A DNA stretch of 64,000 bases from Marinomonas maritima (GCF_024435075.2 NZ_JAMZEG020000002.1:558001-622000), one strand, 5' to 3'. Shown: positions 34,841-44,685, counted from the stretch's first letter. The notes: generated by a model not told the origin, from the letters alone. A program made the numbers and translations.

Positions 34841-36064
34841 ATGAAAAAAATCCAATCGTTATTAGTCGGTGCCATGGCATTGACCGCGGTTTCCATGGCG
34901 AATGCTGGCACCTTGGTGATCAACTCAGATCAAGCGGATCCAGCGCCGAAAAAAGCATTTGCTGAAATCGTGCAAAAATTTGAAGGGGAAAACCCGGATA
35001 TCACCGTCAAATACAATTTGTATGACAAAGAAGGTTATAAAACCGCCATCCGTAATTGGTTGTCGACCAGTCCACCAGATGTTGTTTTCTGGTATGCGGG
35101 CAATCGTATGAAGGCGTTTGTTGATCGCGGTTTGTTTGAAGACGTGAGCGATGTTTGGAAAAAAGAAGATCTGAAAACAAACATGCCCTCTGCCACACCG
35201 GCGATGACGATCAATGATAAACAGTGGGGTATTCCTTACACTTATTATCAATGGGGTATTTATTATCGAAAAGACATTTTTGATACGTTAGGACTTTCTG
35301 AACCAAAAACATGGGATGAATTTCTCGCGGTCAACGCCAAGCTAAAAGCCAATGACATCGCGCCCATTGCGATTGGTACTAAGTATTTGTGGACCGCTGC
35401 GGGTTGGTTCGATTATTTGAATATGCGCACCAATGGTTTGGATTTTCATATTGATTTAATGGATGGGAAAATCCCTTACACGGACCCTCGTGTTCGTAAA
35501 ACGTTTGAACACTGGAAGGTATTGGTGGATAACGGTTACTTCCTAGAAAATCATGCGTCTTATTCTTGGCAAGAAGCACAACCATTTATGTACAACGGCA
35601 AAGCGGCAATGTATTTAATTGGTAACTTTATTGCGCCAAACTTCCCAAAAGAGCTTGATGGAAAAATGGGTTTCTTCCAGTTCCCGCAAATTGATCCAGC
35701 GGTTGGTATGGCAGAAGACGCGCCAATGGATACGATTCATATTCCAGCGAAAGCAGCGAACAAAAAAGACGCACGTAAATTCTTAGAGTTTATGGCGCGT
35801 GCTGACAATCAGACTTTGGTGAATGCGGCGTTATTGCAAATTCCACCGCATAAAAAAGCCCATGCGCCTGATAATTACTTTTTAAACAAAGGCGTAGAGA
35901 TGTTGAATAATTCGTCTGGTACGGCTCAGTTTTATGACCGTGATACGGACCCAAGCATGGCGCAAGAAGGTATGAAAGGCTTCCAAGAATTCATGGTAAA
36001 ACCTGAGCGTCTTGATGCAATCTTGAAGCGTCTTGAAGGTGTGAGAAAGCGTGTTTTTAAATAA
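34841..36064 (+). CDS. Galactoside ABC transporter substrate-binding protein (CUT1, family 1)
   Basis: This 407-residue protein has a Sec signal peptide of 22 residues (ending NAG, after VSMANA). The mature part is a family 1 extracellular sugar-binding protein with KFEGENPDITVKYNLYD, STSPPDVVFWYAGNRM, WGIPYTYYQWGIYYRKDIF and a C-terminal MKGFQEFMVKPERLDAIL. It completes the importer formed by the permeases at 23837-25563 and the ATPase at 21746. It sits last with its own operator-bearing promoter region. This probably lets it be made in excess over the membrane parts. Confidence 0.92.
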   Translation: MKKIQSLLVGAMALTAVSMANAGTLVINSDQADPAPKKAFAEIVQKFEGENPDITVKYNLYDKEGYKTAIRNWLSTSPPDVVFWYAGNRMKAFVDRGLFEDVSDVWKKEDLKTNMPSATPAMTINDKQWGIPYTYYQWGIYYRKDIFDTLGLSEPKTWDEFLAVNAKLKANDIAPIAIGTKYLWTAAGWFDYLNMRTNGLDFHIDLMDGKIPYTDPRVRKTFEHWKVLVDNGYFLENHASYSWQEAQPFMYNGKAAMYLIGNFIAPNFPKELDGKMGFFQFPQIDPAVGMAEDAPMDTIHIPAKAANKKDARKFLEFMARADNQTLVNAALLQIPPHKKAHAPDNYFLNKGVEMLNNSSGTAQFYDRDTDPSMAQEGMKGFQEFMVKPERLDAILKRLEGVRKRVFK

Positions 36065-36118
36065 CGGGTAATACAGATCATCGCCTTTAGCGGTGTGAAT
36101 TCGAGGTTATGTTATTTC

Positions 36119-36153
36119 AAAAACCAGCTTCAACTTATTGAAGCTGGTTTTTT
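36119..36153 (+). terminator. Terminator of the galactoside operon
   Basis: Arms AAACCAGCTTCAA (36121-36133) and TTGAAGCTGGTTT (36138-36150) are followed by a T-run. It lies 55 bases after the binding-protein stop. Confidence 0.92.
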
Positions 36154-36334
36154 GTTTGTTGTGTATTTGTCCTAGAAAAAAATCAAGTGGTAAAGACGGT
36201 GAATCTGAGTGCTTGTTTATTCTTCTTTTATTAGGGGAGGTGGGAAAAAGTGATACTGGTGGCACTTTAGGTTTAATCTTTGGTTGGTCTATGGTCTAAT
36301 TTTTCTAAATAAATATCTTATTAGGAATAATATT

Positions 36335-36583
36335 ATGTCGCTTAAAACCTCACTTTCTTTCGCTTTAGTGGTAACCGCCGCCTCCACATCCAGTTATACC
36401 TTGGCGTATGACGACTATTGCACACCTAAGTTAGATGCCTACCTAAAAAACACTCAAAAAACCGTTGATTCTAAGTACATTTCAGAACGCCAAAGAGATG
36501 TCGCTCAAAAAATCCTTGATAAGGTGAAGGCGAGCCGTAACGAGACAAAAGACTGTGTGCTAATCGATAAGCTGTTGCCGTAA
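36335..36583 (+). CDS. Small exported hypothetical protein
   Basis: The ATG at 36335 is preferred because it gives a clear signal peptide (MSLKTSLSFALVVTAASTSS, cleavage near LAY); the longer frame from 36284 would bury it. The mature protein of about 58 residues is charged and helical with two cysteines (YCTPKL and DCVLID) that could form a disulfide. Function is unknown. It lies between the galactoside operon and the signalling operon, with no obvious link to either. Confidence 0.6.
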   Translation: MSLKTSLSFALVVTAASTSSYTLAYDDYCTPKLDAYLKNTQKTVDSKYISERQRDVAQKILDKVKASRNETKDCVLIDKLLP

Positions 36584-36700
36584 TTATTACTAACTTTTCA
36601 TAGCAGAATGGGCTTTTTCTGATATGTTTTAATGTATCGAGTAATTGGCATTGGTGCTTTACTCACAGTATTTGAAAATGTGATGAGATGGAGAAGCTGA

Positions 36701-39700
36701 ATGGGTAAATTAGAGGCGGCTTTAAAAGTCGCTAAATCTCTTATGAGAATGCCTTGCGCTGGCCTCGTTTTTCAAGATGGTAAGGTCCTGTATTCGGGAG
36801 AGGTTACTGGTCTTAAATGGGACGACTTTTCTCGTGGGCTTTCTTACACACAGCTGTTGTCTTCTTCTCGCTTTCTTGATGTTCAAAGTGCGCCCTCTGT
36901 CCCTTTGGCTTTTTCTAATTTTCCTTGTTTATCCAGTGTGATTGTTGAACCTTTAGCACGTTATAAGGCGAGTTTGTTTTTTTTAAGCGATGAGCCTTCT
37001 TTACTGGAGGCTGCTGATCTAGAAGAACACATGACTACCTTGCTTGATTTGTTCTCGACTTTATTAGAAACCACGTCGCCACCTCCAGAAGCGGGTCAGG
37101 CACTTATTAGTTACAAAGACTTAATTCGACTAAACAATAACGTGCCCGTTTTAATCGCATTGGTGAATAAAGATCTTCGTTATGAGTTTATCAATGACAC
37201 TTACGAGCAGCGTTTTTCAATACAGAAAGACAACGTAGTAGGTAGGCATGTGAAGGAACATATTCCTTTTGATAGTAACCCAACCATTAAAGCTAGGTTT
37301 GAAGAAACGTTACAAGGCAAGCCTTCGCGCTTTCAATATGAAGTGCGTCAAGGTAGTGATAATGAGCTGAGGTTCATTGGTGCGTATTGTGTACCCCGTA
37401 TAGATCAAGGCGAAGTGACAGGGCTGTATTTGTGTATGCAAGATGTCACTGCACAACGAAGAACGCTGCATACTTTAAAATGCTTACATGAAGTGACGGC
37501 AAACACTTGTTTGTCATTAGATGAAAAGTTGCAGCGTATTTTACAGGTTGGCGCTGAACAGTTTGCTTTACCCATTGGGCTGATTAGTTCAATAGAAGGT
37601 GAGTCCTATCGTGTTGAATACAGCCATACTCCTAACGGTGAGGTGCTTCCTGGTGCCGTATTCGAGTTAGGCAATACATATTGTGTGCATACGCTTGGAA
37701 GTGATTTACCAACGTCTTATTTTCATACCGCTATGAGCGATATCAAAGAGCATCCTTGTTATCAAAATTTTGGCTTAGAAGCGTACATAGGTATTGTTGT
37801 TTATGTTGGCGGAAAACGGTGGGGGACGTTGAATTTTTCAAGCCCGAATCCGAAGAAAAAAGCGTTTGGTGACGATGACTATGAAGTGATGAAGTTGCTT
37901 GCTCAGTGGGTTGGTAATGAAATCACTCGACAGCAGAGTGAGGTAAAACTAACAGGGGCTGAGCGCCAGCAACGTCTCATTTTAGAGGCGGTCCATGAGG
38001 GAATATTTGGTGTAAATAACGAAGGTGTTATTACCTTCGCTAATTCGGCTGCGTGTAAAATATTGGGCTATTCTTTAGACGAGTTACTGAATAACACCTT
38101 GTTTACGTTGCTTTCTCATCGAGATGAGAATGGTGCTCTTTACTCTTCAGAATTAAGCCCTATACATAAAACATTGAAAACCGGTGAAAGTAGTCAGGCT
38201 CGTGGCGAATATTTTGGCCGTAATGGTGATGTTTCTTTCGTGTGTGAGTATACCTGTATTGCGATGCGGTCAGAGCAGGGCGATGTGGAAGGCGCTGTTA
38301 TTTCATTCCAGGATAGAACTGAGCAAATGGACGCTGAGTCTGAATTTCACGAACAGAAAATGCTTTTTGAGTCATTGTTTTTGAATGCCCCTGAGGCCAT
38401 TGTCATGGTAGGGAATGACCGTAAAATTAAAATGATTAACCCTGCCTTTACGGAATTGTTTGGTTACGATCTTGATGACGTTTTGGAAGAAAGCACTAAA
38501 ATGCTGTACGCCAATGAAAGTGATTTCATAAAACGAGGTAGCGCTTATGGCGATGACCCAAAAAGTGTCTTAAATCGTTATAGGGTTAGTTACAAAAGTA
38601 AGCAGGGTCATATTATTCATACTGAAACGATTGGCAGTATGGTGCCTAATCCTGACGGCGGCTTAGGAGGGTACATTGGCCACATTCGTGATGTTAGTGA
38701 GCGCTTAGAAGTCGAGCAAAAAATGATCGACACTAATTTGCGCTTGTCTATTGCTGCCGATGCGGCAGGCATTGGTGTGTGGGAACTTGATTTAGCCGAT
38801 CATACACTTCATTGGGATGATTGGATGTACCGCCTGTATAGCGCAAGCAAAGAAGAGAATGTATCCCCACTCCAAATTTGGGAAGCGTGCGTTCTTCCAG
38901 AAGATAAAGTTCGATTAGAAAAGGTCTTAGCTCTTCTAGAGGAGGATGTTGTAAACGGCAAAATAGAAAAAAACATGTCTTCCATTTCTAAGTATTTAGA
39001 TACGGACTTTAGAGTTGTACGACAAGATGGTCAAAACCGTTATTTGAAGTCTAATGCCGCTGTTGTTTTCGATGAGGCTGGGAAGCCCTCTCGTCTTATA
39101 GGGGTCAATATGGATATTACCTCAGGCAAAGAAACGGAAGTTGTTTTACGCGAAGCAAGCAAGCAAGCGATGGCGGCAAGCAAAGCCAAAAGCGACTTTC
39201 TCGCGACGATGAGTCATGAAATTAGAACGCCATTAAACGGTGTTTTAGGCATGGCAGAGCTGCTTTCTTCCACAAGGTTAGATTCAGAGCAAAATGAGCA
39301 ACTGCGAATTTTGAAAGAATCGGGAGAGAGTTTATTAAGCCTTATCAATGATTTGTTGGATTTCTCGAAAATTGAAGCGGGCCATCTTTCTATTGAGAAA
39401 ATGGATTTTGATTTGGAAAAATCCATTTATGATATTGCACGCTTATTAATGGTTAAAGCGGAAGAAAAAGGCATCGATTTACTGATCGAGTATGATGATA
39501 ATTGCCCGCGTTTTTTGGTGGGCGATGTTTTTCGTATAAAGCAAATTTTGATCAACTTAATGAGTAATGCGATTAAGTTTACGAATGTTGGTCATGTATT
39601 AGTATCAACAAAAGGTGTGGTTAATCAGCAAGGCATCGTATCAGTGACTATTAATGTTACCGATACCGGTGTTGGCGTTGCTAAGGATGTTCAGTCATGT

Positions 39701-41212
39701 CTATTTGATGCTTTTGTGCAGGCAGACAGTTCAACGACGCGTAAATTTGGCGGTACGGGTCTAGGGCTTGCGATTACCAAGCAGCTGATAGGGTTGATGC
39801 ATGGTGATATCTCATTGTTAAGTGAATTGGGGGTGGGATCGACTTTTACTGTTCATTTTACTTTGCCAGAAAGTCATGCAATGCCCAAGATAGAAACCGT
39901 AGTTAATGAATCCTTGTTGGTAGGTAAGAAAGCGTTAGTAGTTGATGATAATGAGACAAACTTAACTATCTTAAGGAACCAATTAAAATCCTGTGGCATT
40001 GATGCGGATATGGACATTAGTCCTGTTGATGCTTTGTTCCATATCAAACAGGCGATAGACAGTGGTGCGCCATACGATATTATTGTTTTAGATTATATGA
40101 TGCCTGAGTTAGACGGCTTGATGTTGGCTGAATTGATTCGTGTTGAAAGTAAGTCGCTGGTTCAGCCTATTCTATTGATGACATCGTCGGCTGGTGTGTT
40201 ATCTCAAGAAGAGTTATCTGTCGCGGGTATTAATGTGTGCATTGCTAAGCCTATGGGCGGGGCGTCATTGAAAAAAGGTCTGATATCAGCCCTGTCTTCT
40301 GGTTCCATAGGGCAACAGTTTTCTAGTGGGGAGTTGTCTCGATCTGATAATGAGCAAGATAAAAAATTTGATAGCAACGGCGGCGCTTTAAGAAAAGGTG
40401 TTATCTTGGTTGTCGAAGATATGAAGGCAAATATGGCAGTTGCCCGAGGTATTTTAACGAAATTAGGCTTTGATGTTTTTGAGGCGGAAGACGGGGCGAT
40501 TGGTATAGAAAAGTGGGAGGCTCATCATCCGGATTTGATTTTTATGGATTTGCATATGCCGGTTATGGATGGACTTTCTGCAATGCGACGTATTAGGCAG
40601 GTTGAGAAAAGCGGTGATGGAAAACGTGTTCCGATTGTCGCGTTGACCGCGGATATTATGCCAGCAACACTATCAGAAGTGCTTCGTGCAGGCGGTGATG
40701 GATTAGTACCAAAACCCTTTAAGCAAAAAGAGTTAATAGAGATGTTGGATAAATGGTTGTCAGTTGATCAGTCGTCAGTTGTTGTTTCGGAAGATAAAAG
40801 TGAACCGATAGAGACATCTGTTTTTGATGTTCAGTCTAATGAAGTGATTGATGTTCAGTCTAATGAAGTGATTGATGAGTCAGTACTTAATGATTTGAAA
40901 TCGATTTTGGGTGACGATTATTTATTGTTAATTGACGCATTTTTTAGTGATGCTGATGGCATCATTGATTCTTTTAACAAGATGGTCGAAAAAGTAGATA
41001 TGCCTGACTATACTTCTGTGTCTCAGCTCTCTCATAGTTTGAAATCGATTAGCCAAAATGTAGGCGCTATGACCTTATCCTCTATGGCAGCTCAGCTTGA
41101 ATTGGAGAGTCGTCAAGATGACGTGCCGAAATTGCAGGCTAAATTAGGTGCATTAATAGTGATGTACCAGAACGTTAAAAACGAACTTCAGCGCATAGCG
41201 GCAGGATTATGA
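36701..41212 (+). CDS. Multi-PAS/GAF hybrid histidine kinase with two receiver domains and HPt
   Basis: This 1503-residue protein has no clear membrane segment. Domains in order: an N-terminal GAF-like or unknown region (1-130), PAS (about 145-255), GAF (265-415), PAS (420-545), PAS (550-670), PAS with a PAC-like end (675-815), HisKA with His839 in MSHEIRTPLNG, HATPase (about 945-1060, with NLMSNAIKF and KFGGTGLGLAI), receiver 1 with Asp1131 (LDYMMPELDG), receiver 2 with Asp1283 (MDLHMPVMDG), and HPt with His1445 (LSHSLKSISQN). It is a full internal phosphorelay. An exact 24-base tandem repeat codes VQSNEVID twice before the HPt. The next gene, a REC-GGDEF protein, overlaps by four bases and is its likely target. 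Confidence 0.92.
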   Translation: MGKLEAALKVAKSLMRMPCAGLVFQDGKVLYSGEVTGLKWDDFSRGLSYTQLLSSSRFLDVQSAPSVPLAFSNFPCLSSVIVEPLARYKASLFFLSDEPSLLEAADLEEHMTTLLDLFSTLLETTSPPPEAGQALISYKDLIRLNNNVPVLIALVNKDLRYEFINDTYEQRFSIQKDNVVGRHVKEHIPFDSNPTIKARFEETLQGKPSRFQYEVRQGSDNELRFIGAYCVPRIDQGEVTGLYLCMQDVTAQRRTLHTLKCLHEVTANTCLSLDEKLQRILQVGAEQFALPIGLISSIEGESYRVEYSHTPNGEVLPGAVFELGNTYCVHTLGSDLPTSYFHTAMSDIKEHPCYQNFGLEAYIGIVVYVGGKRWGTLNFSSPNPKKKAFGDDDYEVMKLLAQWVGNEITRQQSEVKLTGAERQQRLILEAVHEGIFGVNNEGVITFANSAACKILGYSLDELLNNTLFTLLSHRDENGALYSSELSPIHKTLKTGESSQARGEYFGRNGDVSFVCEYTCIAMRSEQGDVEGAVISFQDRTEQMDAESEFHEQKMLFESLFLNAPEAIVMVGNDRKIKMINPAFTELFGYDLDDVLEESTKMLYANESDFIKRGSAYGDDPKSVLNRYRVSYKSKQGHIIHTETIGSMVPNPDGGLGGYIGHIRDVSERLEVEQKMIDTNLRLSIAADAAGIGVWELDLADHTLHWDDWMYRLYSASKEENVSPLQIWEACVLPEDKVRLEKVLALLEEDVVNGKIEKNMSSISKYLDTDFRVVRQDGQNRYLKSNAAVVFDEAGKPSRLIGVNMDITSGKETEVVLREASKQAMAASKAKSDFLATMSHEIRTPLNGVLGMAELLSSTRLDSEQNEQLRILKESGESLLSLINDLLDFSKIEAGHLSIEKMDFDLEKSIYDIARLLMVKAEEKGIDLLIEYDDNCPRFLVGDVFRIKQILINLMSNAIKFTNVGHVLVSTKGVVNQQGIVSVTINVTDTGVGVAKDVQSCLFDAFVQADSSTTRKFGGTGLGLAITKQLIGLMHGDISLLSELGVGSTFTVHFTLPESHAMPKIETVVNESLLVGKKALVVDDNETNLTILRNQLKSCGIDADMDISPVDALFHIKQAIDSGAPYDIIVLDYMMPELDGLMLAELIRVESKSLVQPILLMTSSAGVLSQEELSVAGINVCIAKPMGGASLKKGLISALSSGSIGQQFSSGELSRSDNEQDKKFDSNGGALRKGVILVVEDMKANMAVARGILTKLGFDVFEAEDGAIGIEKWEAHHPDLIFMDLHMPVMDGLSAMRRIRQVEKSGDGKRVPIVALTADIMPATLSEVLRAGGDGLVPKPFKQKELIEMLDKWLSVDQSSVVVSEDKSEPIETSVFDVQSNEVIDVQSNEVIDESVLNDLKSILGDDYLLLIDAFFSDADGIIDSFNKMVEKVDMPDYTSVSQLSHSLKSISQNVGAMTLSSMAAQLELESRQDDVPKLQAKLGALIVMYQNVKNELQRIAAGL
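40826..40873 (+). repeat. Exact 24-base tandem duplication in the kinase linker
   Basis: Two identical 24-base units (40826-40849 and 40850-40873) each encode DVQSNEVI in the linker between receiver 2 and the HPt domain. The duplication keeps the frame. Perfect identity suggests that it is recent. Confidence 0.95.
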
Positions 41213-42126
41213 AAGTATTAATTGTTGATGATACAAAAACCGATCGCTTATTACTTAAGCTGCATTTATCGAAGCTGGGTTACGAGGTAATAGAAGCGGC
41301 GAATGGACAAGAGGCGATAGAACAATTTGTTGAACATTCGAATGAGCTTGACCTTATTTTAATTGATGTTCAAATGCCGTATATGAATGGGTTTGAAGCA
41401 GTAAAATCCATTCGTGAAATACAAGAACAGAAAAAACAAGAGTGGTTACCTGTTATATTTTTAAGCGCCAGTGCTGAAGATACCGATATTGAAGAGGGTA
41501 TTTTGGCTGGTGGCGATGATTACCTTATAAAGCCAATTAGCCAAAAAGTTCTTTCTGCAAAAATGTTGGCGATGAACCGAATTGCAGGCATGAGACGCCG
41601 ATTGGTGGAGTCCAATCGTATTCTTAATGAATTAGCGACTACAGACCATTTAACAGGCTCAGCGAATCGTCGTGCCTTTGAGTCTATCCTGGAGCATGAA
41701 ATGTCTTCTAGTCGCCGTTATGGTAATCGTTTAGCGTGCGCTATTTTTGATTTAGATAAGTTTAAAGTGATAAATGACACTTTTGGTCATGATGCTGGAG
41801 ACGCTGTTTTGGTTGAGGTGGTTAATCGAATTAAAGCGAATTTAAGAGAAGGTGACACTGTTGGACGCTTAGGCGGAGAAGAGTTTGGTATTATTCTGCC
41901 TAATGTTGAGGAGGGTGAAATTCTTGCTGCATTTGACCGTTATCGTTGCATTGTGGCGGATCAGCCAGTCGTACATGACAGTATCAATATTGCAGTTACT
42001 GCCAGTATTGGTGTGGCTGTTTATGCAGGAGAGGAAGAGAGTAAAGAGGTTTTGTTGAAGCGTGCAGATGAATCACTGTATGAAGCTAAAGAGACGGGGC
42101 GTAATCGAGTCGTTTATCATCCTTAG
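41209..42126 (+). CDS. Response regulator diguanylate cyclase (REC-GGDEF)
   Basis: This 305-residue protein has a receiver domain (1-125, phospho-acceptor Asp53 in LILIDVQMP, Lys in YLIKPIS). A GGDEF domain (about 140-305) follows. The active site is intact (GGEEF, 222-226) and the RxxD inhibitory site is present five residues before it (R213-D216). It should make cyclic di-GMP from two GTP when phosphorylated, with product inhibition. The ATGA overlap with the hybrid kinase gene indicates a dedicated pair. Confidence 0.95.
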   Translation: MKVLIVDDTKTDRLLLKLHLSKLGYEVIEAANGQEAIEQFVEHSNELDLILIDVQMPYMNGFEAVKSIREIQEQKKQEWLPVIFLSASAEDTDIEEGILAGGDDYLIKPISQKVLSAKMLAMNRIAGMRRRLVESNRILNELATTDHLTGSANRRAFESILEHEMSSSRRYGNRLACAIFDLDKFKVINDTFGHDAGDAVLVEVVNRIKANLREGDTVGRLGGEEFGIILPNVEEGEILAAFDRYRCIVADQPVVHDSINIAVTASIGVAVYAGEEESKEVLLKRADESLYEAKETGRNRVVYHP

Positions 42127-42174
42127 TTTTTCTTATTCTGTAAATGGGTTCTTTTGTTACTTAAATTTTCAATA

Positions 42175-42209
42175 AAAAAGCCGAAAATCATTCGATTTTC
42201 GGTTTTTTT
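42175..42209. terminator. Bidirectional terminator between the cyclase gene and leuA
   Basis: CCGAAAATC (42181-42189) pairs with GATTTTCGG (42194-42202). An A-run precedes the stem and a T-run follows it. It serves both convergent genes. Confidence 0.9.
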
Positions 42210-42231
42210 ATGTCCAGCTGATGGCGATTAG

Positions 42232-43920
42232 TTACGCAACCGCTGCATCTTTACTCTGATTGACTTTCTGGTTCACTGTTGCCAACAGTGCTTGAATGGA
42301 AGCAGAAACAATGTCGTTATCAATCGCAACACCGTTAAAACGATCACCATTAATATTAGCCTGAACATAAGCAATGGCTTGTGAGTCGCTGCCGACAGTT
42401 AAGGCGTGCTCTTGATACTGAATAATGTCGACACGCATGTTGAAGTGCTTGCCTAAGGCTTCGCTAAACGCAGACAGCGCGCCATTGCCATTGCCTGTTA
42501 TTCTCACCTTGGTGTCATTGGAGACAAGCTCGGCATTAACCGTATCAACATCATCTTTTGCTAGATCGTATCGACCCAAGTTGTAGGGCGTGGTACCGGT
42601 CATAAAGCTGCTTTCGAACAAGTCTTTCATGGATTCAGCATTGACAACACCACCGGCTTGTTCGGCAAATTTCTGGACAATTGGGCTGAATTCAACCTGT
42701 AACCAGCGCGGTAATGCCAAGCCAAACTCTTGTTCAAGGGTATAGGCGATACCGCCTTTGCCTGATTGGCTATTCACACGAATAACTTCTTGGTAGCTAC
42801 GACCCACATCGCGAGGATCAATTGGCAAGTAAGCCACGTCCCAAGGTTTATCGTCGGTCTGGTTGGCCAAGCATTTTTTAATGGCATCTTGATGAGAGCC
42901 AGAAAAAGCAGTGAACACTAATTCGCCAGCGTACGGGTGGCGCGGGTGAACTTGTAACAAGGTGCAGGCTTGAACAACACTTATGATGCGGTCCATATCG
43001 CCTAATGCTAATTTTGGATCAATGCCTTGGCTGTATATGTTCATGGCCATAGTGACGATGTCCATGTTGCCTGTGCGTTCGCCATTGCCTAACAAAGTAC
43101 CTTCAATGCGATCTGCGCCAGCCATAATGCCTAGCTCTGCCGCTGCGACACCGCATCCACGGTCATTGTGAGTGTGTAAGCTGACGAACATACAGTCGCG
43201 CTTTTTAACGTTGCGGCAGAAGTATTCAATTTGGTCAGCGTAACGATTTGGAGTAGACACTTCGACGGTTGCTGGTAGGTTGATAATTACTTTGTTATCG
43301 GGTGTTGGTTGCCAAACGTCCACAACAGCGTCTACCACTTCAATGGCGTAATCAATTTCGGTGCCAGTGAAGCTTTCAGGAGAATATTGGAAAACCCATT
43401 CTGTTTCTGGGTGTTTTTTTGCGTGTTCTTTGACACATTTTGCGCCGTCTACTGCAATCTTCTTGATGCCTTCCATGTCCATGCGAAAGACTTGCTCACG
43501 CTGTGTTTTTGATGTTGAGTTATAAACATGGACGATGGCTTTTTTAGCGCCTTTTAATGACTCATAAGTACGTTCAATCAACTCTGGGCGTGCTTGAGTT
43601 AATACTTGAACATAGACATCGTCTGGCACTTGGTCTTCTTCAATTAACCAGCGAACAAAATCAAAATCTAACTGAGATGCTGCAGGGAAGCCAACTTCAA
43701 TTTCTTTAAAACCAACATCAACCAATAGAGCGAAAAATTGTTTCTTTTGTTCCACGGTCATTGGTTCTACCAATGCTTGGTTGCCGTCACGCAGGTCAAC
43801 ACTAGACCAGATAGGCGCTTTGGTGATGTCATTGTCAGGCCAAGTGCGATTTTTGATAGCGACGGGTTTAAACGGTGTGTACTTTTTATGGTTGAAAGCT
43901 GTGTGGTCAAAAGATGTCAT
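42232..43920 (-). CDS. leuA: 2-isopropylmalate synthase
   Basis: The start at 43920 (MTSFDHTAFNHKKY) is chosen because GAAGGGAAAGATA precedes it; a longer frame begins at 43938. The 562-residue enzyme condenses acetyl-CoA with 2-oxoisovalerate, the first step of leucine synthesis. Seen are SSVDLRDGNQALVEPM, FQYSPESFTGTEIDYAIEV, VSLHTHNDRGCGVAAAELG with metal-binding His residues, and a C-terminal regulatory LeuA domain from about 430. Length and motifs match the long fungal/actinobacterial subclass rather than the E. coli type. The divergent Lrp regulator may link it to leucine supply. Confidence 0.95.
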   Translation of the reverse strand: MTSFDHTAFNHKKYTPFKPVAIKNRTWPDNDITKAPIWSSVDLRDGNQALVEPMTVEQKKQFFALLVDVGFKEIEVGFPAASQLDFDFVRWLIEEDQVPDDVYVQVLTQARPELIERTYESLKGAKKAIVHVYNSTSKTQREQVFRMDMEGIKKIAVDGAKCVKEHAKKHPETEWVFQYSPESFTGTEIDYAIEVVDAVVDVWQPTPDNKVIINLPATVEVSTPNRYADQIEYFCRNVKKRDCMFVSLHTHNDRGCGVAAAELGIMAGADRIEGTLLGNGERTGNMDIVTMAMNIYSQGIDPKLALGDMDRIISVVQACTLLQVHPRHPYAGELVFTAFSGSHQDAIKKCLANQTDDKPWDVAYLPIDPRDVGRSYQEVIRVNSQSGKGGIAYTLEQEFGLALPRWLQVEFSPIVQKFAEQAGGVVNAESMKDLFESSFMTGTTPYNLGRYDLAKDDVDTVNAELVSNDTKVRITGNGNGALSAFSEALGKHFNMRVDIIQYQEHALTVGSDSQAIAYVQANINGDRFNGVAIDNDIVSASIQALLATVNQKVNQSKDAAVA

Positions 43921-44113
43921 TATCTTTCCCTTCTTCATGTTGTAGAGCGGGTAAGCTCGGTAGTTATTTTATTCACTTGGTTAAGTGTTTTTCAATGTTT
44001 CTATCATAGCGAATTTTATTGAGTAAAAGATTGCGTTTTTTTATGGAAATATCATGTTAAATAGCATTATATTGCGTAACGATTATTAAAATTAGCAGCT
44101 TAGGGCTATTTAT

Positions 44114-44587
44114 ATGGGTCTTGATAAGATTGATTTGAATATTTTGCGGGAATTACAGCAAGATTCTAGCTTAACAAACCAGGAGTTGGCTGATCGTGTA
44201 GGCCTTTCAGCATCGCCTTGTTTGCGGCGTGTTAAAGCTCTAGAGGAAAGTGGGGTTATTGATCGAAGTGTTACTTTACTCGATGAAAAGAAACTGGGTT
44301 TAAAGTTAACCGCTTTTATACAAATCAGCATGGATCGTCATACCCCTGACCGGTTTGAAGTATTTGAGTCTATGTTGGCATCTTATCCTGAGGTAAAGTC
44401 CTGTAATTTGGTGACAGGGCAGTCGGCTGATTATTTATTGGAAGTGGTCGTAGAAGACATGGAGCGTTATCAAGAATTTCTTCTTGGTCGGCTAACGCGT
44501 ATCGCGGGTGTGACAGGCGTTCATTCGAGTTTTTTATTACGAAGAATCATAAATCGAACTTCACTCCCTCTGGATCATTTGATTTAG
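44114..44587 (+). CDS. Lrp/AsnC-family transcriptional regulator
   Basis: This 157-residue protein has an N-terminal winged helix (LDKIDLNILRELQQDSSLTN, QELADRVGLSASPCLRRVKA) and an AsnC-type ligand domain (VKSCNLVTGQSADYLLEVVV). It resembles the Lrp paralogues with the SPCLRRV recognition helix. It is divergent from leuA (gap about 190 bases). Control of leuA or of itself is plausible but not shown by any site that I can identify. Confidence 0.92.
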   Translation: MGLDKIDLNILRELQQDSSLTNQELADRVGLSASPCLRRVKALEESGVIDRSVTLLDEKKLGLKLTAFIQISMDRHTPDRFEVFESMLASYPEVKSCNLVTGQSADYLLEVVVEDMERYQEFLLGRLTRIAGVTGVHSSFLLRRIINRTSLPLDHLI

Positions 44588-44685
44588 GAGGTTATTTCCT
44601 TATTTAGCATTGATATTTTAGCTTTTGACCAGATTAATGGGCGTTATACTTGTTAAAGTAAAAAAGTCCCTAGAGAGAAGTAGTT

